Of a DNA stretch of 64,000 nt, positions 24,897 to 34,646 are shown piece after piece. Where the stretch lies: contig NZ_FNLF01000002.1 in NCBI RefSeq assembly GCF_900103175.1, positions 1,426,001 to 1,490,000 on the forward strand, written 5' to 3'. Numbering within the stretch: position 1 is the first letter of the stretch; each line of letters begins with the position of its first letter. The notes beneath the pieces were generated by a model that saw nothing but the letters and a program-made list of their open reading frames with translations, had not been told where the DNA came from and did not search any database. The DNA comes from Tsukamurella pulmonis. Its GTDB lineage: Bacteria > Actinomycetota > Actinomycetes > Mycobacteriales > Mycobacteriaceae. Both the position numbers and the translations under genes were made by a program.

Positions 24897-26345
24897 GTGA
24901 CGACACGACGGAGATCGCGGCTCGGCACCCGGCGCACCCGCGCCGCGGCGGTCGGGCTCACGGCCACGATGGCCGTGACCCTGCTGGCGGGCTGCGGTAC
25001 GGAGGACGACGGCATCACCCTGAACGTCTACGCCCCGGCGGACGGCGCGAAGACGGTCAAGGAGGTCGCGGTCGACTGCTCGACGAGCGACTACAAGGTC
25101 GTCGGGCACGCGCTGCCGAAACAGGCCGACGACCAGCGGCTGCAGATCGCCCGCCGCGCCAACGGCAACGACCGGACGATGGACATCGTCGGCCTGGACG
25201 TGAACTGGACCGCGGAGTTCGCTGAGGCCGGCTGGATCCTGCCGTTCCCGGACGACCTCGCCCAAGCCGCGAAGAAGACCGTGCTGGCCGGCCCGCTGAA
25301 GACGGCGATGTGGCAGGACACGCAGTACGCGGCGCCGGCGTGGACCAACACGCAGTTGCTCTGGTACCGCAAGGACGCGCTGGAGAAGGTGCTGGGCCGC
25401 AAGATCGGCAACCAGCCGCCGAAGCTGACGTGGGATCAGGTGGTGCAGTACGCGACCAAGTCCGGCGAGCTCGGCGGGCCGACGCAGATCGAGGCGCAGG
25501 CCGCGCAGTACGAGGGCGTGGTCGTGTGGTTCAACTCGTTGCTCGAGAGCGCCGGCGGCCGGATGGTGGCCGAGGACGGCAAGACGGTGACGCTCACCGA
25601 CACCCCGGAGCACCGGGCCGCCACCGTCAAGGCACTCTCGATCATGAAATCCGTGGCCACCGCGCCCGGCCGCGACCCGTCGTTCACCCAGCTCGACGAG
25701 GGCAAGTCCCGCCTGGGCATGGAGACCGGCAAGGCGATCTTCCAGGTCAACTGGCCCTTCGTCTACGCGAGCGCGCAGCAGAACGGTGCCGCCGGCCAGG
25801 TGCCCTACCTGACGGACCTGACCAAGTTCGACGCACTGCTGAACCCGCCGAAGGACGCGGCGAACCCGCCGTCGCCGACGGCGGCGCAGCTCAACGAGAT
25901 CAACACGCTCACGCGGCAGAAGTTCGATTTCGCGCCGTTCCCGTCGGTGGTTCCGGGTAAGCCCGCGAAGACCACCGTCGGCGGCATCAACTTCGCGGTG
26001 GCGAAGACCACCCGGTACGAGAAGCAGTCCTTCGCCGCGCTCGCGTGCCTGACCAACGAGGCCGCGGAGCGCAAGTACGCCATCAAGGGCGGCACCCCGC
26101 CGATCCTCGCGAAGCTCTACGACGATCCGGAGTTCCGCAAGGACTACCCGATGGCCTCGCTGATCCGCGACCAACTGCAGGAGAACACCACCGCGGTGCG
26201 GCCGATCACGCCGCAGTACCAGGCGATGTCGACCCTGCTGCAGGCCAAGCTGGCGCCCGTCGGGTCCTGGGACCCGGAGACGCTGGCCGATGAGCTGACC
26301 GAGGCCGCGCAGAAGGCCATGGACGGAAAGGGGCTCGTGCCGTGA
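24897..26345 (+). CDS. lpqY: LpqY: trehalose-binding lipoprotein of the ABC importer
   Basis: Extracytoplasmic substrate-binding lipoprotein that captures trehalose released from mycolyl transfer for recycling. 482 residues (M. tuberculosis 468). An Arg-rich n-region leads to the lipobox LLAGC with Cys33. The mature part is a solute-binding protein of the maltose/trehalose type, with GLDVNWTAEFAEAGW, YAAPAWTNTQLLWYRKDAL and QVNWPFVYA. Its stop overlaps the sugA start (GTGA). The order lpqY-sugA-sugB-sugC is identical to M. tuberculosis Rv1235-Rv1238. Confidence 0.93.
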   Translation: MTTRRRSRLGTRRTRAAAVGLTATMAVTLLAGCGTEDDGITLNVYAPADGAKTVKEVAVDCSTSDYKVVGHALPKQADDQRLQIARRANGNDRTMDIVGLDVNWTAEFAEAGWILPFPDDLAQAAKKTVLAGPLKTAMWQDTQYAAPAWTNTQLLWYRKDALEKVLGRKIGNQPPKLTWDQVVQYATKSGELGGPTQIEAQAAQYEGVVVWFNSLLESAGGRMVAEDGKTVTLTDTPEHRAATVKALSIMKSVATAPGRDPSFTQLDEGKSRLGMETGKAIFQVNWPFVYASAQQNGAAGQVPYLTDLTKFDALLNPPKDAANPPSPTAAQLNEINTLTRQKFDFAPFPSVVPGKPAKTTVGGINFAVAKTTRYEKQSFAALACLTNEAAERKYAIKGGTPPILAKLYDDPEFRKDYPMASLIRDQLQENTTAVRPITPQYQAMSTLLQAKLAPVGSWDPETLADELTEAAQKAMDGKGLVP

Positions 26346-27277
26346 CCGCCGTGACCGAGGCACCGTCGAACGACCCGACGGGAACCACTCCCGAGAGCGA
26401 AGGGCGCCGCGCCGAGCGCAAGCTGGGCCTGCTGCTCATCGCGCCCGCCGCGCTGGTGATGTTCCTCGTCACCGCGTACCCGATCCTCTACGCCTTCTGG
26501 CTGAGCCTGCACAAGTCCTCGCTCGCCTACCCGGGGCAGGACGAGTTCATCGGCCTCGGCAACTACGTCACCGTGCTCAAGGACGGCTACTGGTGGGAGG
26601 CGCTGGGGATGACCTCGCTGATCACCGTGGTCTCCGTGGTGATCGAGTTCGTGCTGGGCCTGGCGATCGCGCTGGTCATGCACCGCACGCTCGTCGGCCG
26701 CGGCCTCGTGCGCACCGTCGTGCTGATCCCGTACGGCATCGTCACCGTCGTCGCGGCGTTCTCCTGGTACTACGCCTGGACGCCGGAGACCGGCTACCTG
26801 GTGAACCTGCTGCCCGACGGCAGCGCGCCGCTCACCGAGCAGTGGCCGTCCGTGGCGATCATCATCCTGGCCGAGGTGTGGAAGACGACGCCGTTCATGG
26901 CGCTGCTGCTGCTCTCGGGCCTGGCCCTGGTGCCCGACGACCTGCTCAAGGCGGCCGCCCTCGACGGGGCCGGCCCGTGGACGCGCCTGCTCAAGATCAC
27001 GATCCCGCTGATGAAGCCGGCGATCCTGGTGGCGCTGCTGTTCCGCACGCTGGACGCCTTCCGCATCTTCGACAACATCTACATCCTGACGAAGGGCAGC
27101 AACGGCACCGGCTCGGTCTCGATCCTCGGGTACGACAACCTGTTCAAGGCGTTCAACCTGGGTGTGGGGTCGGCGATCTCGGTGCTGATCTTCATCTGCG
27201 TCGCGATCATCGCGTTCATCTTCGTCAAGGCGTTCGGCACCTCGGTGCCGGGCTCCGATTCGGGCGATCGACGGTAG
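26342..27277 (+). CDS. sugA: SugA: trehalose ABC transporter permease
   Basis: Inner-membrane permease of the trehalose importer, 311 residues, with six predicted helices after a cytoplasmic N-tail of about 25 residues. The EAA loop that docks the ATPase reads LLKAAALDGAGPWTRLLKITIPLMKP near 200-230. Starts at a GTG overlapping the lpqY stop. Pairs with SugB to form the channel. Confidence 0.92.
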   Translation: MTAVTEAPSNDPTGTTPESEGRRAERKLGLLLIAPAALVMFLVTAYPILYAFWLSLHKSSLAYPGQDEFIGLGNYVTVLKDGYWWEALGMTSLITVVSVVIEFVLGLAIALVMHRTLVGRGLVRTVVLIPYGIVTVVAAFSWYYAWTPETGYLVNLLPDGSAPLTEQWPSVAIIILAEVWKTTPFMALLLLSGLALVPDDLLKAAALDGAGPWTRLLKITIPLMKPAILVALLFRTLDAFRIFDNIYILTKGSNGTGSVSILGYDNLFKAFNLGVGSAISVLIFICVAIIAFIFVKAFGTSVPGSDSGDRR

Positions 27278-27286
27278 GGGTAGGAC

Positions 27287-28120
27287 ATGGCTCAAGGTTC
27301 CGTCGGTAAGAAGCTCGGCTGGAGCGTCATCGATCTGCTGGTGATCCTCTACGCCCTGATCCCGGTGCTGTGGATCATCTCGCTCTCGCTCAAGCCCACC
27401 TCGTCCATCGCGGACGGCAGCTTCATCCCGAAGACGTTCACGACCGAGAACTACACCGCGATCTTCGAGGGCAACGGCTTCATCCGCCCGCTGATCAACT
27501 CGATCGGCATCGCCCTGATCTCCACCGTGATCGCCGTGGCGATCGGCATGTTCGCCGCCTACGCGGTGGCGCGGCTGGATTTCCCGGGCAAGAAGCTGTT
27601 CGTGGGCGCGGCGCTGCTCATCGCGATGTTCCCGCAGGTCTCGCTCATCACGCCGCTGTTCAACATCGAGCGCAAGGTGGGCCTGTTCGACACCTGGCCC
27701 GGCCTGATCCTGCCGTACATCACCTTCGCGCTGCCGCTCACGGTCTACACGCTCTCGGCGTTCTTCCGGGAGATCCCGTGGGAGCTGGAGAAGGCCGCCA
27801 AGATGGACGGCGCCACGCCGGCGCAGGCCTTCCGCCGCGTGATCGCGCCCCTCGCCGCGCCCGGCGTGGTGACCGCCGCGATCCTGGTCTTCATCTTCTG
27901 CTGGAACGACCTGCTGTTCGCCCTCACCTTGACGGCGACCGACGCGTCGACCACGGCGCCCGTGGCGATCACCAACTTCACCGGCAGCTCCGAGTTCGAG
28001 GAGCCCACCGGATCGATCGCGGCCGCCGCCGTGATCGTCACCATCCCCATCATCATCTTCGTCCTGATCTTCCAACGACGGATCGTCGCCGGGCTGACCT
28101 CCGGCGCGGTCAAGGGCTGA
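27287..28120 (+). CDS. sugB: SugB: trehalose ABC transporter permease
   Basis: Second permease subunit, 277 residues, six helices, MalG-like. The EAA motif is [29 protein letters not shown] near 160-188. ATG 27287 lies 9 bases after the sugA stop, with GGTAGGGGTAGG upstream. The sugC gene follows after 28 bases. Confidence 0.92.
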   Translation: MAQGSVGKKLGWSVIDLLVILYALIPVLWIISLSLKPTSSIADGSFIPKTFTTENYTAIFEGNGFIRPLINSIGIALISTVIAVAIGMFAAYAVARLDFPGKKLFVGAALLIAMFPQVSLITPLFNIERKVGLFDTWPGLILPYITFALPLTVYTLSAFFREIPWELEKAAKMDGATPAQAFRRVIAPLAAPGVVTAAILVFIFCWNDLLFALTLTATDASTTAPVAITNFTGSSEFEEPTGSIAAAAVIVTIPIIIFVLIFQRRIVAGLTSGAVKG

Positions 28121-28148
28121 CGCCGGAAAGTATTCGAGGAGTAATCAC

Positions 28149-29330
<1,182 letters not shown>

Positions 29331-29336
29331 GTCGCC

Positions 29337-30011
29337 GTGCGGGTGCTCGCCGTCAGCGACGAGGAGGTACCGGGCCTGGCCCTGGCCTCGTCGACGCTGC
29401 GCCCCGACCTGATCCTCGGGGCGGGCGACCTGCCCGGTGCGTACTTGGAGGCGCTCGTCGACAGGTACGGCGTGCCGTGCGTCTTCGTGCCCGGTAATCA
29501 CGACCCGGACCACTCCGGGTACCGCCGCACCCGCGGCGGATTCGTGCGCGGGGGACTGCCGTGCGAGCCGCCCGGCCCGCGCGGCGGGGTCAACGCCGAC
29601 GGCCGGGTCGTCACTGTCGCCGGCCTGACGGTGGCGGGGCTCGGCGGGTCGGTGCGCTACCGCGACGGGCCGAACCAGTGGACCCAGTCGCAGGCCGCCC
29701 GGCGGGCCTGGCGGGTGCGGCTCGCGGCCCGGCGGCGCACCGTCGACGTGGTGCTCGCGCACTCGCCCGCCCGCGGCGTCGGCGACGGCGAGGACGCCCC
29801 GCACCGGGGCCTGGCGGCGCTGGGCCGGCTCGTGACGACGCTGCGGCCGCAGGTCTTCGTGCACGGGCACGTGCACCCGTTCGGGATGCCGGGGCCGGAT
29901 CGCACCATCGACGGGGTTCCGGTCCTGAACACCGTGGGGTACACCTACTTCGAGATCGCCCCCGGCAGTCCCGGGGCCTACAGCGTGAGGGAGCGGCGAC
30001 GTGGCGCGTGA
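29337..30011 (+). CDS. calcineurin-like metallophosphoesterase
   Basis: 224 residues. The metal-binding motifs of the metallophosphoesterase fold are in order: LAVSDEEV at the N-terminus (D-x-H replaced by D-E-E), GAGDLPG, VPGNHDPDH, LAHSPARG and HGHVHPFG. Substrate unknown: a cyclic nucleotide, phospholipid or nucleic acid are all possible. GTG 29337 is 6 bases after sugC, and the 3' end overlaps the ParB-like gene by 11 bases. The replaced first His may change metal affinity. Confidence 0.8.
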   Translation: MRVLAVSDEEVPGLALASSTLRPDLILGAGDLPGAYLEALVDRYGVPCVFVPGNHDPDHSGYRRTRGGFVRGGLPCEPPGPRGGVNADGRVVTVAGLTVAGLGGSVRYRDGPNQWTQSQAARRAWRVRLAARRRTVDVVLAHSPARGVGDGEDAPHRGLAALGRLVTTLRPQVFVHGHVHPFGMPGPDRTIDGVPVLNTVGYTYFEIAPGSPGAYSVRERRRGA

Positions 30012-30867
30012 CACCGGATTCCCCGACGAGGACGCCCGCACCGACTTCGAGCGGTCGCGGCGGCGTGCCAACATCGCCCGGCTCGCGGCGTGGGTGCGCG
30101 GCCAGCCCGGCGACGTCAACGAGGTGCTGCCCTACGACGAGGTCGTCTCCGCGCTGGGACTGGTGACGGAGCGGAAGCTGGGGCTGCAGGTGGTGCCGGT
30201 CGCGCAGATCGTGGGCAGCGTCGACCGCACCCGCGACTTCGACCGCTACTTCCGGCCCCGCTCGCCCGCGCTGCGCGCCCGCTGGCAGCGGCTGGCGGCG
30301 GCGCAGCGGCGCGGGGAGTCGATGCCGCCGATCGAGCTGAAGAAGGTCGGCGAGATGTACTTCGTCGTCGACGGTCACCACCGCGTCTCGATCGCCTTCG
30401 CGCGCGGCTTCACCACCCTCGACGCCGATGTGACGGAGGTGGTCACGCGCATCGGCTCCGGTGGGATCGCGGTGCGCTCCGACCTGCTGCTCAAGGACCA
30501 CCGGCGGCTGTTCCTCGAACGGGTGCCGCTGGAGGGCGCGGCGCGCGAACGCATCCGGTTCACCAATGCCTGGGACTACTCCGTGCTCGCGGAGTCGGTG
30601 GAGGCATGGGGATTCCGGCTGGTGCAGGAGGCGGGGGAGTACCTCTCGCGGCCCGAGGTCGCGCGACGCTGGTTCGACGAGGAGTTCGCGCCGGTGATCG
30701 AAATGGCCCGCGCCGCCGGGATCATGGAGTCCTCCACCGATGCGGAGGTGTACCTGTTCGTCGCCTGCGAGCGGTACCGGCTGGTGCGCAAGCACGTGTG
30801 GACACCGGAGATCATCTCCGAGGTGTCGGCGCGCAACCGGCCCTGGCAACCGGGCCGGTTCTTCTGA
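30001..30867 (+). CDS. ParB/sulfiredoxin-like nuclease-fold protein
   Basis: 288 residues. The segment PPIELKKVGEMYFVVDGHHRVSIAFARG (about 104-131) matches the ParB/Srx core, in which GHHR or GNHR binds CTP or DNA. No HTH domain like that of true chromosomal ParB is evident, so segregation function is unlikely. The C-terminal half is helical. It starts at GTG 30001 within the end of the phosphoesterase gene, so the two are coupled. Actinobacterial relatives are often annotated as chromosome-partitioning protein without evidence. Confidence 0.7.
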   Translation: MARDTGFPDEDARTDFERSRRRANIARLAAWVRGQPGDVNEVLPYDEVVSALGLVTERKLGLQVVPVAQIVGSVDRTRDFDRYFRPRSPALRARWQRLAAAQRRGESMPPIELKKVGEMYFVVDGHHRVSIAFARGFTTLDADVTEVVTRIGSGGIAVRSDLLLKDHRRLFLERVPLEGAARERIRFTNAWDYSVLAESVEAWGFRLVQEAGEYLSRPEVARRWFDEEFAPVIEMARAAGIMESSTDAEVYLFVACERYRLVRKHVWTPEIISEVSARNRPWQPGRFF

Positions 30868-30893
30868 GCGTCGGGTCCGTAGGATCGGTGATC

Positions 30894-31490
30894 GTGACTT
30901 CCGTCGTCGACGCCGTCCGCGCCCACCTCGCCGAGCACTACGCGGCCCGGGGATTCGCGCCGCCCGCCTCGGCGTCGGTGACCTTCCTCGGTCTCGAGCC
31001 GATGACGGTGCAGCGCTGGGTCGGTGACCCGCTCGTCGCGTTCGCCAGCGTCGGCTGCTCGCGGCACGCGATGACCGATCCGAACGCGCTGGTGACCGTC
31101 GAGGACGGGCCGCGCGCCGAGGTCGTGCTGGAGCTGCGGCCCGCCTCCGGCGGGCCCGGCGCCGCGCTCGACGGCGTGCACCGCGCGCTGGCGATCCTCG
31201 CCGCCACGCCCGCCGTCGAGGGGCTGGTTCTCGCCCCCGATGCGCTGGTGGATCTGGGGGCTCCGCTGTGGGCCGGTGCGCCGTTCACCGCGGTGCTCCT
31301 GGGGGAGTCGGCGGTGCCGGACCTGCCCCGCGAGGACGGCGACCCCGTGCGCTTCCTGCGCGCCGACCCGATCACCGCGAACGAGGCCGCGTGGGTGCGG
31401 CTCAAGGGGGCGGCTGCGCTGCGCGAGGCGTGGGCGGAGGCCGGCATCGATCCCGCCGACCCCGGCCGCCCCGCGGCCCGCGAGGTCTAG
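30894..31490 (+). CDS. suppressor-of-fused-like domain protein
   Basis: 198 residues resembling bacterial SUFU-domain proteins (VTFLGLEPMTVQRWVGDPLVAFASVG, then ARAEVVLELRP and LRADPITANEAAWVRLKG). These occur in actinobacteria with unknown roles and sometimes as toxin immunity proteins. GTG 30894 is chosen because TAGGAT (30880-30885) lies 8 bases upstream. The stop codon forms the edge of the long inverted repeat at 31490-31565. Convergent with corA. Confidence 0.65.
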   Translation: MTSVVDAVRAHLAEHYAARGFAPPASASVTFLGLEPMTVQRWVGDPLVAFASVGCSRHAMTDPNALVTVEDGPRAEVVLELRPASGGPGAALDGVHRALAILAATPAVEGLVLAPDALVDLGAPLWAGAPFTAVLLGESAVPDLPREDGDPVRFLRADPITANEAAWVRLKGAAALREAWAEAGIDPADPGRPAAREV

Positions 31491-31565
31491 CTCACGATGT
31501 CGAGTTCTGCGGGCCTACGCGTGCACAGGAGCGTTCGTACGGTCGCAGAACTCGACATCGTGAGC
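31490..31565. repeat. 22-bp perfect inverted repeat filling a convergent gap
   Basis: The arms at 31490-31511 and 31544-31565 are perfectly complementary over 22 bases (inner core CGATGTCGAGTTCTGCG on the left), with a 32-base middle. The element begins at the last base of the SUFU-like gene stop and ends two bases before the corA stop, so it occupies the whole intergenic space. It lacks a T-tract. It may be a bidirectional terminator, or a small mobile or REP-like palindromic element. I see no second copy in this window. Confidence 0.8.
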
Positions 31566-31567
31566 CG

Positions 31568-32653
31568 CTACAGCCACTTGATCCTGCGGAAGACGACGAA
31601 CAGGCCGAGACAGGCGACGAGCATGATCGCCAGGACGAGGAAATAGCCGTACTGCCAGTGCAGTTCGGGCATGTTGTCGAAGTTCATGCCGTAGATCCCG
31701 GCGATCATGGTGGGCACCGCGACCAGGCCGATGATGGCCGACATCTTGCGCATGTCCTCGTTCTGCTGCATCCCGATCTTCGCGACGGCGGCGTCGATCA
31801 GGGAGCTGAGCACGTCGTTGTAGGTCTCCACGTGGTCGGCGACCATCGCCTGGTGATCGAGCACGTCGGAGAAGTAGCGCTGGATCTCCTGCGGGATGAT
31901 GTCGCCGAAATCGCAGGTCAGGCGCTTGAGGGCGTGGGAGAGCGGGTGGATGCCGCGGCGCAGCTCCACGATGTCGCGCTTGAGCTGGTAGATCTCGTCG
32001 ACCTGGGTCCGGGAGCCGGCGCGGAAGACGTCCTCCTCGACCCGGTCGATGTCGTCCTCGAGCAGGTCCGAGACGGCGACGTAGGAGTCCACGACGTGGT
32101 CGGCGACGGCGTGCATGACGGCGGACGGGCCCCGCTTCAACAGCTCGGGGTTGGCCTCGAGGTTGCGGCGCACCCGCCGCAGGCTGCCGTGCTCGCCGTG
32201 CCGCACGGTGATCACGTGGTCGGGGCCGACGAGCACCATCACCTCGCCGGTCTCGACGATCCGCGCCATCGGGTCCGTGCGGTCGTGGCCCACGTAGTTC
32301 ACGGTCTTGAGGATGAGGAACAGCGTGTCGTCGAACCGGTCGACCTTCGGGCGGGTGTGGGTCACCAGAGTGTCCTCCACCGTCAGCGGGTGCAGCCCGA
32401 ACACGCGAGAGACCTCGTCCATCTGGTGCTGATCCGGGTCGAGCAGGCCCACCCAGACGTATCCCTCGCCCCGCCGGCGGACCTCCTCGATGGCCTCGAC
32501 GTAGCCGAAGCGGCCGGGCAGGCGCTCCCCGTCGACGTACACCCCGCAGTCGACGACCGCCCGCGCGACCGGCACGGGCACGCGCGGGACGTCCGCCTCG
32601 CGGACCTCGCGGCGTGCGGCGCCGGGCCTGGGCATGGAGGGGATGGAGGGCAT
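31568..32653 (-). CDS. corA: CorA-type magnesium/cobalt transporter
   Basis: 361 residues, pentameric Mg2+/Co2+ channel. A long cytoplasmic funnel domain is followed by two C-terminal membrane helices with the selectivity motif YGMNFDNMPEL (GMN near 320). The basic end FRRIKWL matches the family. The ATG at 32653 has TACTAT exactly 7 bases upstream (leaderless). A longer open frame exists but runs into the divergent lpqZ promoter. M. tuberculosis corA (Rv1239c) also follows sugC, though here three genes intervene. Confidence 0.93.
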   Translation of the reverse strand: MPSIPSMPRPGAARREVREADVPRVPVPVARAVVDCGVYVDGERLPGRFGYVEAIEEVRRRGEGYVWVGLLDPDQHQMDEVSRVFGLHPLTVEDTLVTHTRPKVDRFDDTLFLILKTVNYVGHDRTDPMARIVETGEVMVLVGPDHVITVRHGEHGSLRRVRRNLEANPELLKRGPSAVMHAVADHVVDSYVAVSDLLEDDIDRVEEDVFRAGSRTQVDEIYQLKRDIVELRRGIHPLSHALKRLTCDFGDIIPQEIQRYFSDVLDHQAMVADHVETYNDVLSSLIDAAVAKIGMQQNEDMRKMSAIIGLVAVPTMIAGIYGMNFDNMPELHWQYGYFLVLAIMLVACLGLFVVFRRIKWL

Positions 32654-32714
32654 GGACGAGATAGTAGACCGGGCCACCGGGATCGTCGCCGCTGGAGCCG
32701 GGTAGAAAGTAGGC

Positions 32715-33620
32715 GTGAGAACTCGCACGCCCCGCCTCGCCGCGGCCGCTCTGGCCGCGCTGGTGCTCGCGGGCTGCTCGGACGGCGGCGACGCCGCCGA
32801 CCTGGGCCCGCGCACCGCGCCCGGCACCGTCACCGTCGGCTCGTCCACGAGCACCGCCTCCCGGATCGAGGCCCTGATCTACGCGAACGCCCTGCGCGCG
32901 GCCGGTACGCCGGTGGAGACGAAGCTGGGGCTCGGGCAGGGGGAGGACGCCGCTGTGGCGGCCGTCGAGCGGGGTGAGCTGACCGTCGCGCCCGCGCTGA
33001 CCGGCGCGCTCTGGGAGCGCTACCGTCCCGGTGCCGCGCAGCCGAGCAAGGCCGCGGAGGAGGAGTCGGAGAATCCGCGCGCGCAGTGGGACGCGCAGTT
33101 CGTCGCGCTCAGCGCCGTGCTCCCCGAGGGGCTCGGGCTCGGTGATCCGACGCTCGCTCTCGATCAGCCGATGCTGTTCGCGCCCAAGGCTGCTCCGTCT
33201 GCGACCCTGCGGGGGTGCGAGGGGCTCTCCGGTGCGGTCGCGGTGCCGGCGGGGTCACCGTCGGACCTGCGCGCCCGCTACGGCTGCCCGACGGGGCCGA
33301 TCGTCCCCGTCGCCGACGAGGCCGCCGCCGCGCGGGCGGTCGCCGAGGGACGCGCCGCGCTGGCGCAGCTCGGGACCCTCTCGCCCGCGGCGAAGGACCT
33401 CGCGCAGGTCGCCGATCCCGACGGGGTCGTGCCCTCGCGGGCCGTGGTCCCGCTGGTGCGGCGCGACGGCCTGACGGTGGCGCAGACCAAGCGGCTGTCC
33501 GCGATCGCGGGCGAGCTGACCACCGCCGATCTGGCGGAGATGATCGCCGAGGTCGACGCCGGGCGGCGCACGCCCGAGGAGGCGACCGGTGACTGGGCCG
33601 CCGAACACCCGATGAAGTGA
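32715..33620 (+). CDS. lpqZ: LpqZ: OpuAC-type substrate-binding lipoprotein
   Basis: 301 residues with lipobox VLAGC (Cys21). The mature protein resembles glycine-betaine/choline-binding proteins of the ProX/OsmF type (VTVGSSTSTASRIEALIYANALRAAG; the C-terminal QTKRLSAIAGELTTADLAEM is typical). No ABC permease or ATPase is adjacent, so its partner is elsewhere or its role has changed. GTG 32715 lies 61 bases from the divergent corA start. Corresponds by order to Rv1244. Confidence 0.85.
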   Translation: MRTRTPRLAAAALAALVLAGCSDGGDAADLGPRTAPGTVTVGSSTSTASRIEALIYANALRAAGTPVETKLGLGQGEDAAVAAVERGELTVAPALTGALWERYRPGAAQPSKAAEEESENPRAQWDAQFVALSAVLPEGLGLGDPTLALDQPMLFAPKAAPSATLRGCEGLSGAVAVPAGSPSDLRARYGCPTGPIVPVADEAAAARAVAEGRAALAQLGTLSPAAKDLAQVADPDGVVPSRAVVPLVRRDGLTVAQTKRLSAIAGELTTADLAEMIAEVDAGRRTPEEATGDWAAEHPMK

Positions 33621-33637
33621 GGTGCGCCGCAACGCAC

Positions 33638-33672
33638 TCCGCCCCGCACTCGGCGGGCGAGTGCGGGGCGGA
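33638..33672. terminator. bidirectional terminator, lpqZ / SDR
   Basis: TCCGCCCCGCACTC (33638-33651) pairs perfectly with 33659-33672 across a 7-base loop, between convergent stops. Confidence 0.8.
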
Positions 33673-33689
33673 TGCGGTCGAGCGCGGGA

Positions 33690-34520
33690 CTACTTGAGCC
33701 GCTTGGTGAGCTGCTGGTCGATGAGGGCGTTGACCCGCTCGTAGGCCGATCCGCCGAGGCGCACCAGCACGTCGATGATCTTGGCGTCGGCGCCGATCAG
33801 CACGCGGCCCCGGTTCTTCTTGACACCGTTGAGGATCGTGCGGGCGGCGTCGTCGGCCTCGGTGCGCGCGAGGTACTTGTCGAACAGTGCCGCCGTGTGC
33901 GCGGTGTCGACGTTCTCGGCCCCGGTCGCGTTGCGGGCGATGGCCGTCTTGATGCCGCCGGGGTGCACGCTGGTGACACCCACGTTGTGATCGCTCGCGA
34001 GCATCTCGATGCGCAGGGCCTCGGTGAAGCCGCGGACGCCGAACTTCGAGGCGTTGTACGCGCTCTGGCCGCCCACGGACAGCAGGCCGAACAGCGAGCT
34101 GGTGTTGACGACGTGCGCGTCGCCCGAGGCGATCAGGGCGGGGAGGAACGCCTTGGTGCCGTTGACGACGCCCCAGAAGTTGATGTCCATGACCCGGTCG
34201 TAGTCCTTGAACGACGTGGTCTCGATGGGCTCGTGGTGCGCGATGCCGGCGTTGTTGAACAACAGGTTGACGGTGCCGTAGTGCGCGACGACCTCGTCGG
34301 CGTAGGCCAGCAGCTGCTCGCGCTCGCCGACGTTGACGACCTTGGTGTGCACCTCGGCGCCGCGGGCGCGGGCGAGCTCGGCGGTCTGCTCGAGACCGGC
34401 CGGGTCGTAGTCGCACAGCGAGAGCTTGGCGCCCTCGTCGGCGAGCTGCAGTGCCAGCTCACGGCCCATGCCGGAGGCGGCGCCGGTGATCACGGCGACC
34501 TTGCCGCGGAAACTCTTCAT
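33690..34520 (-). CDS. SDR-family oxidoreductase (Rv1245c-like)
   Basis: 276 residues. Cofactor motif TGAASGMG at about 11-18, NNAG near 87, catalytic Tyr155 and Lys159 (YNASK). The Asp after strand 2 (LCDYD) suggests NAD preference. It resembles actinobacterial SDRs acting on acyl or steroid alcohols. ATG 34520 has GAGGA about 11 bases upstream; the longer frame from 34619 would cross the promoter. Divergent from and probably repressed by the TetR at 34645. Confidence 0.88.
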   Translation of the reverse strand: MKSFRGKVAVITGAASGMGRELALQLADEGAKLSLCDYDPAGLEQTAELARARGAEVHTKVVNVGEREQLLAYADEVVAHYGTVNLLFNNAGIAHHEPIETTSFKDYDRVMDINFWGVVNGTKAFLPALIASGDAHVVNTSSLFGLLSVGGQSAYNASKFGVRGFTEALRIEMLASDHNVGVTSVHPGGIKTAIARNATGAENVDTAHTAALFDKYLARTEADDAARTILNGVKKNRGRVLIGADAKIIDVLVRLGGSAYERVNALIDQQLTKRLK

Positions 34521-34580
34521 GCTCGTCAATTCCTCACACTGTTCCTGGCCCGCGGCCGCGAAGTGCCGCCGCGCGGCGTT

Positions 34581-34646
34581 CCTTACTCGACAGTAGGGTT
34601 GGGATACGAGGTCTGTCAACGACCTATTGAGTATGATTCAGTAGGT
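34581..34646. promoter_or_regulatory. divergent SDR/TetR promoters with shared operators
   Basis: Minus-strand promoter: TTGACA (34614-34619), 18 bp, TACTGT (34590-34595), driving the SDR. Plus-strand: TATGAT (34632-34637) 7 bases before the TetR GTG. ACCTATTGA (34622-34630) and TCAGTAGGT (34638-34646) form an inverted repeat with one mismatch around that -10. The half-site CAGTAGG recurs at 34591-34597 within the SDR -10. The arrangement fits one regulator controlling both genes. Confidence 0.7.

Noticed and set aside
30001-30867. Chromosome-partitioning ParB
   Set aside because: Only the ParB/Srx core is present, without an HTH domain, parA or parS sites nearby.
32654-32854. 67-residue N-terminal extension of CorA
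   Set aside because: It overlaps the divergent lpqZ start, and the internal ATG has a -10 box 7 bases upstream and fits the family length.
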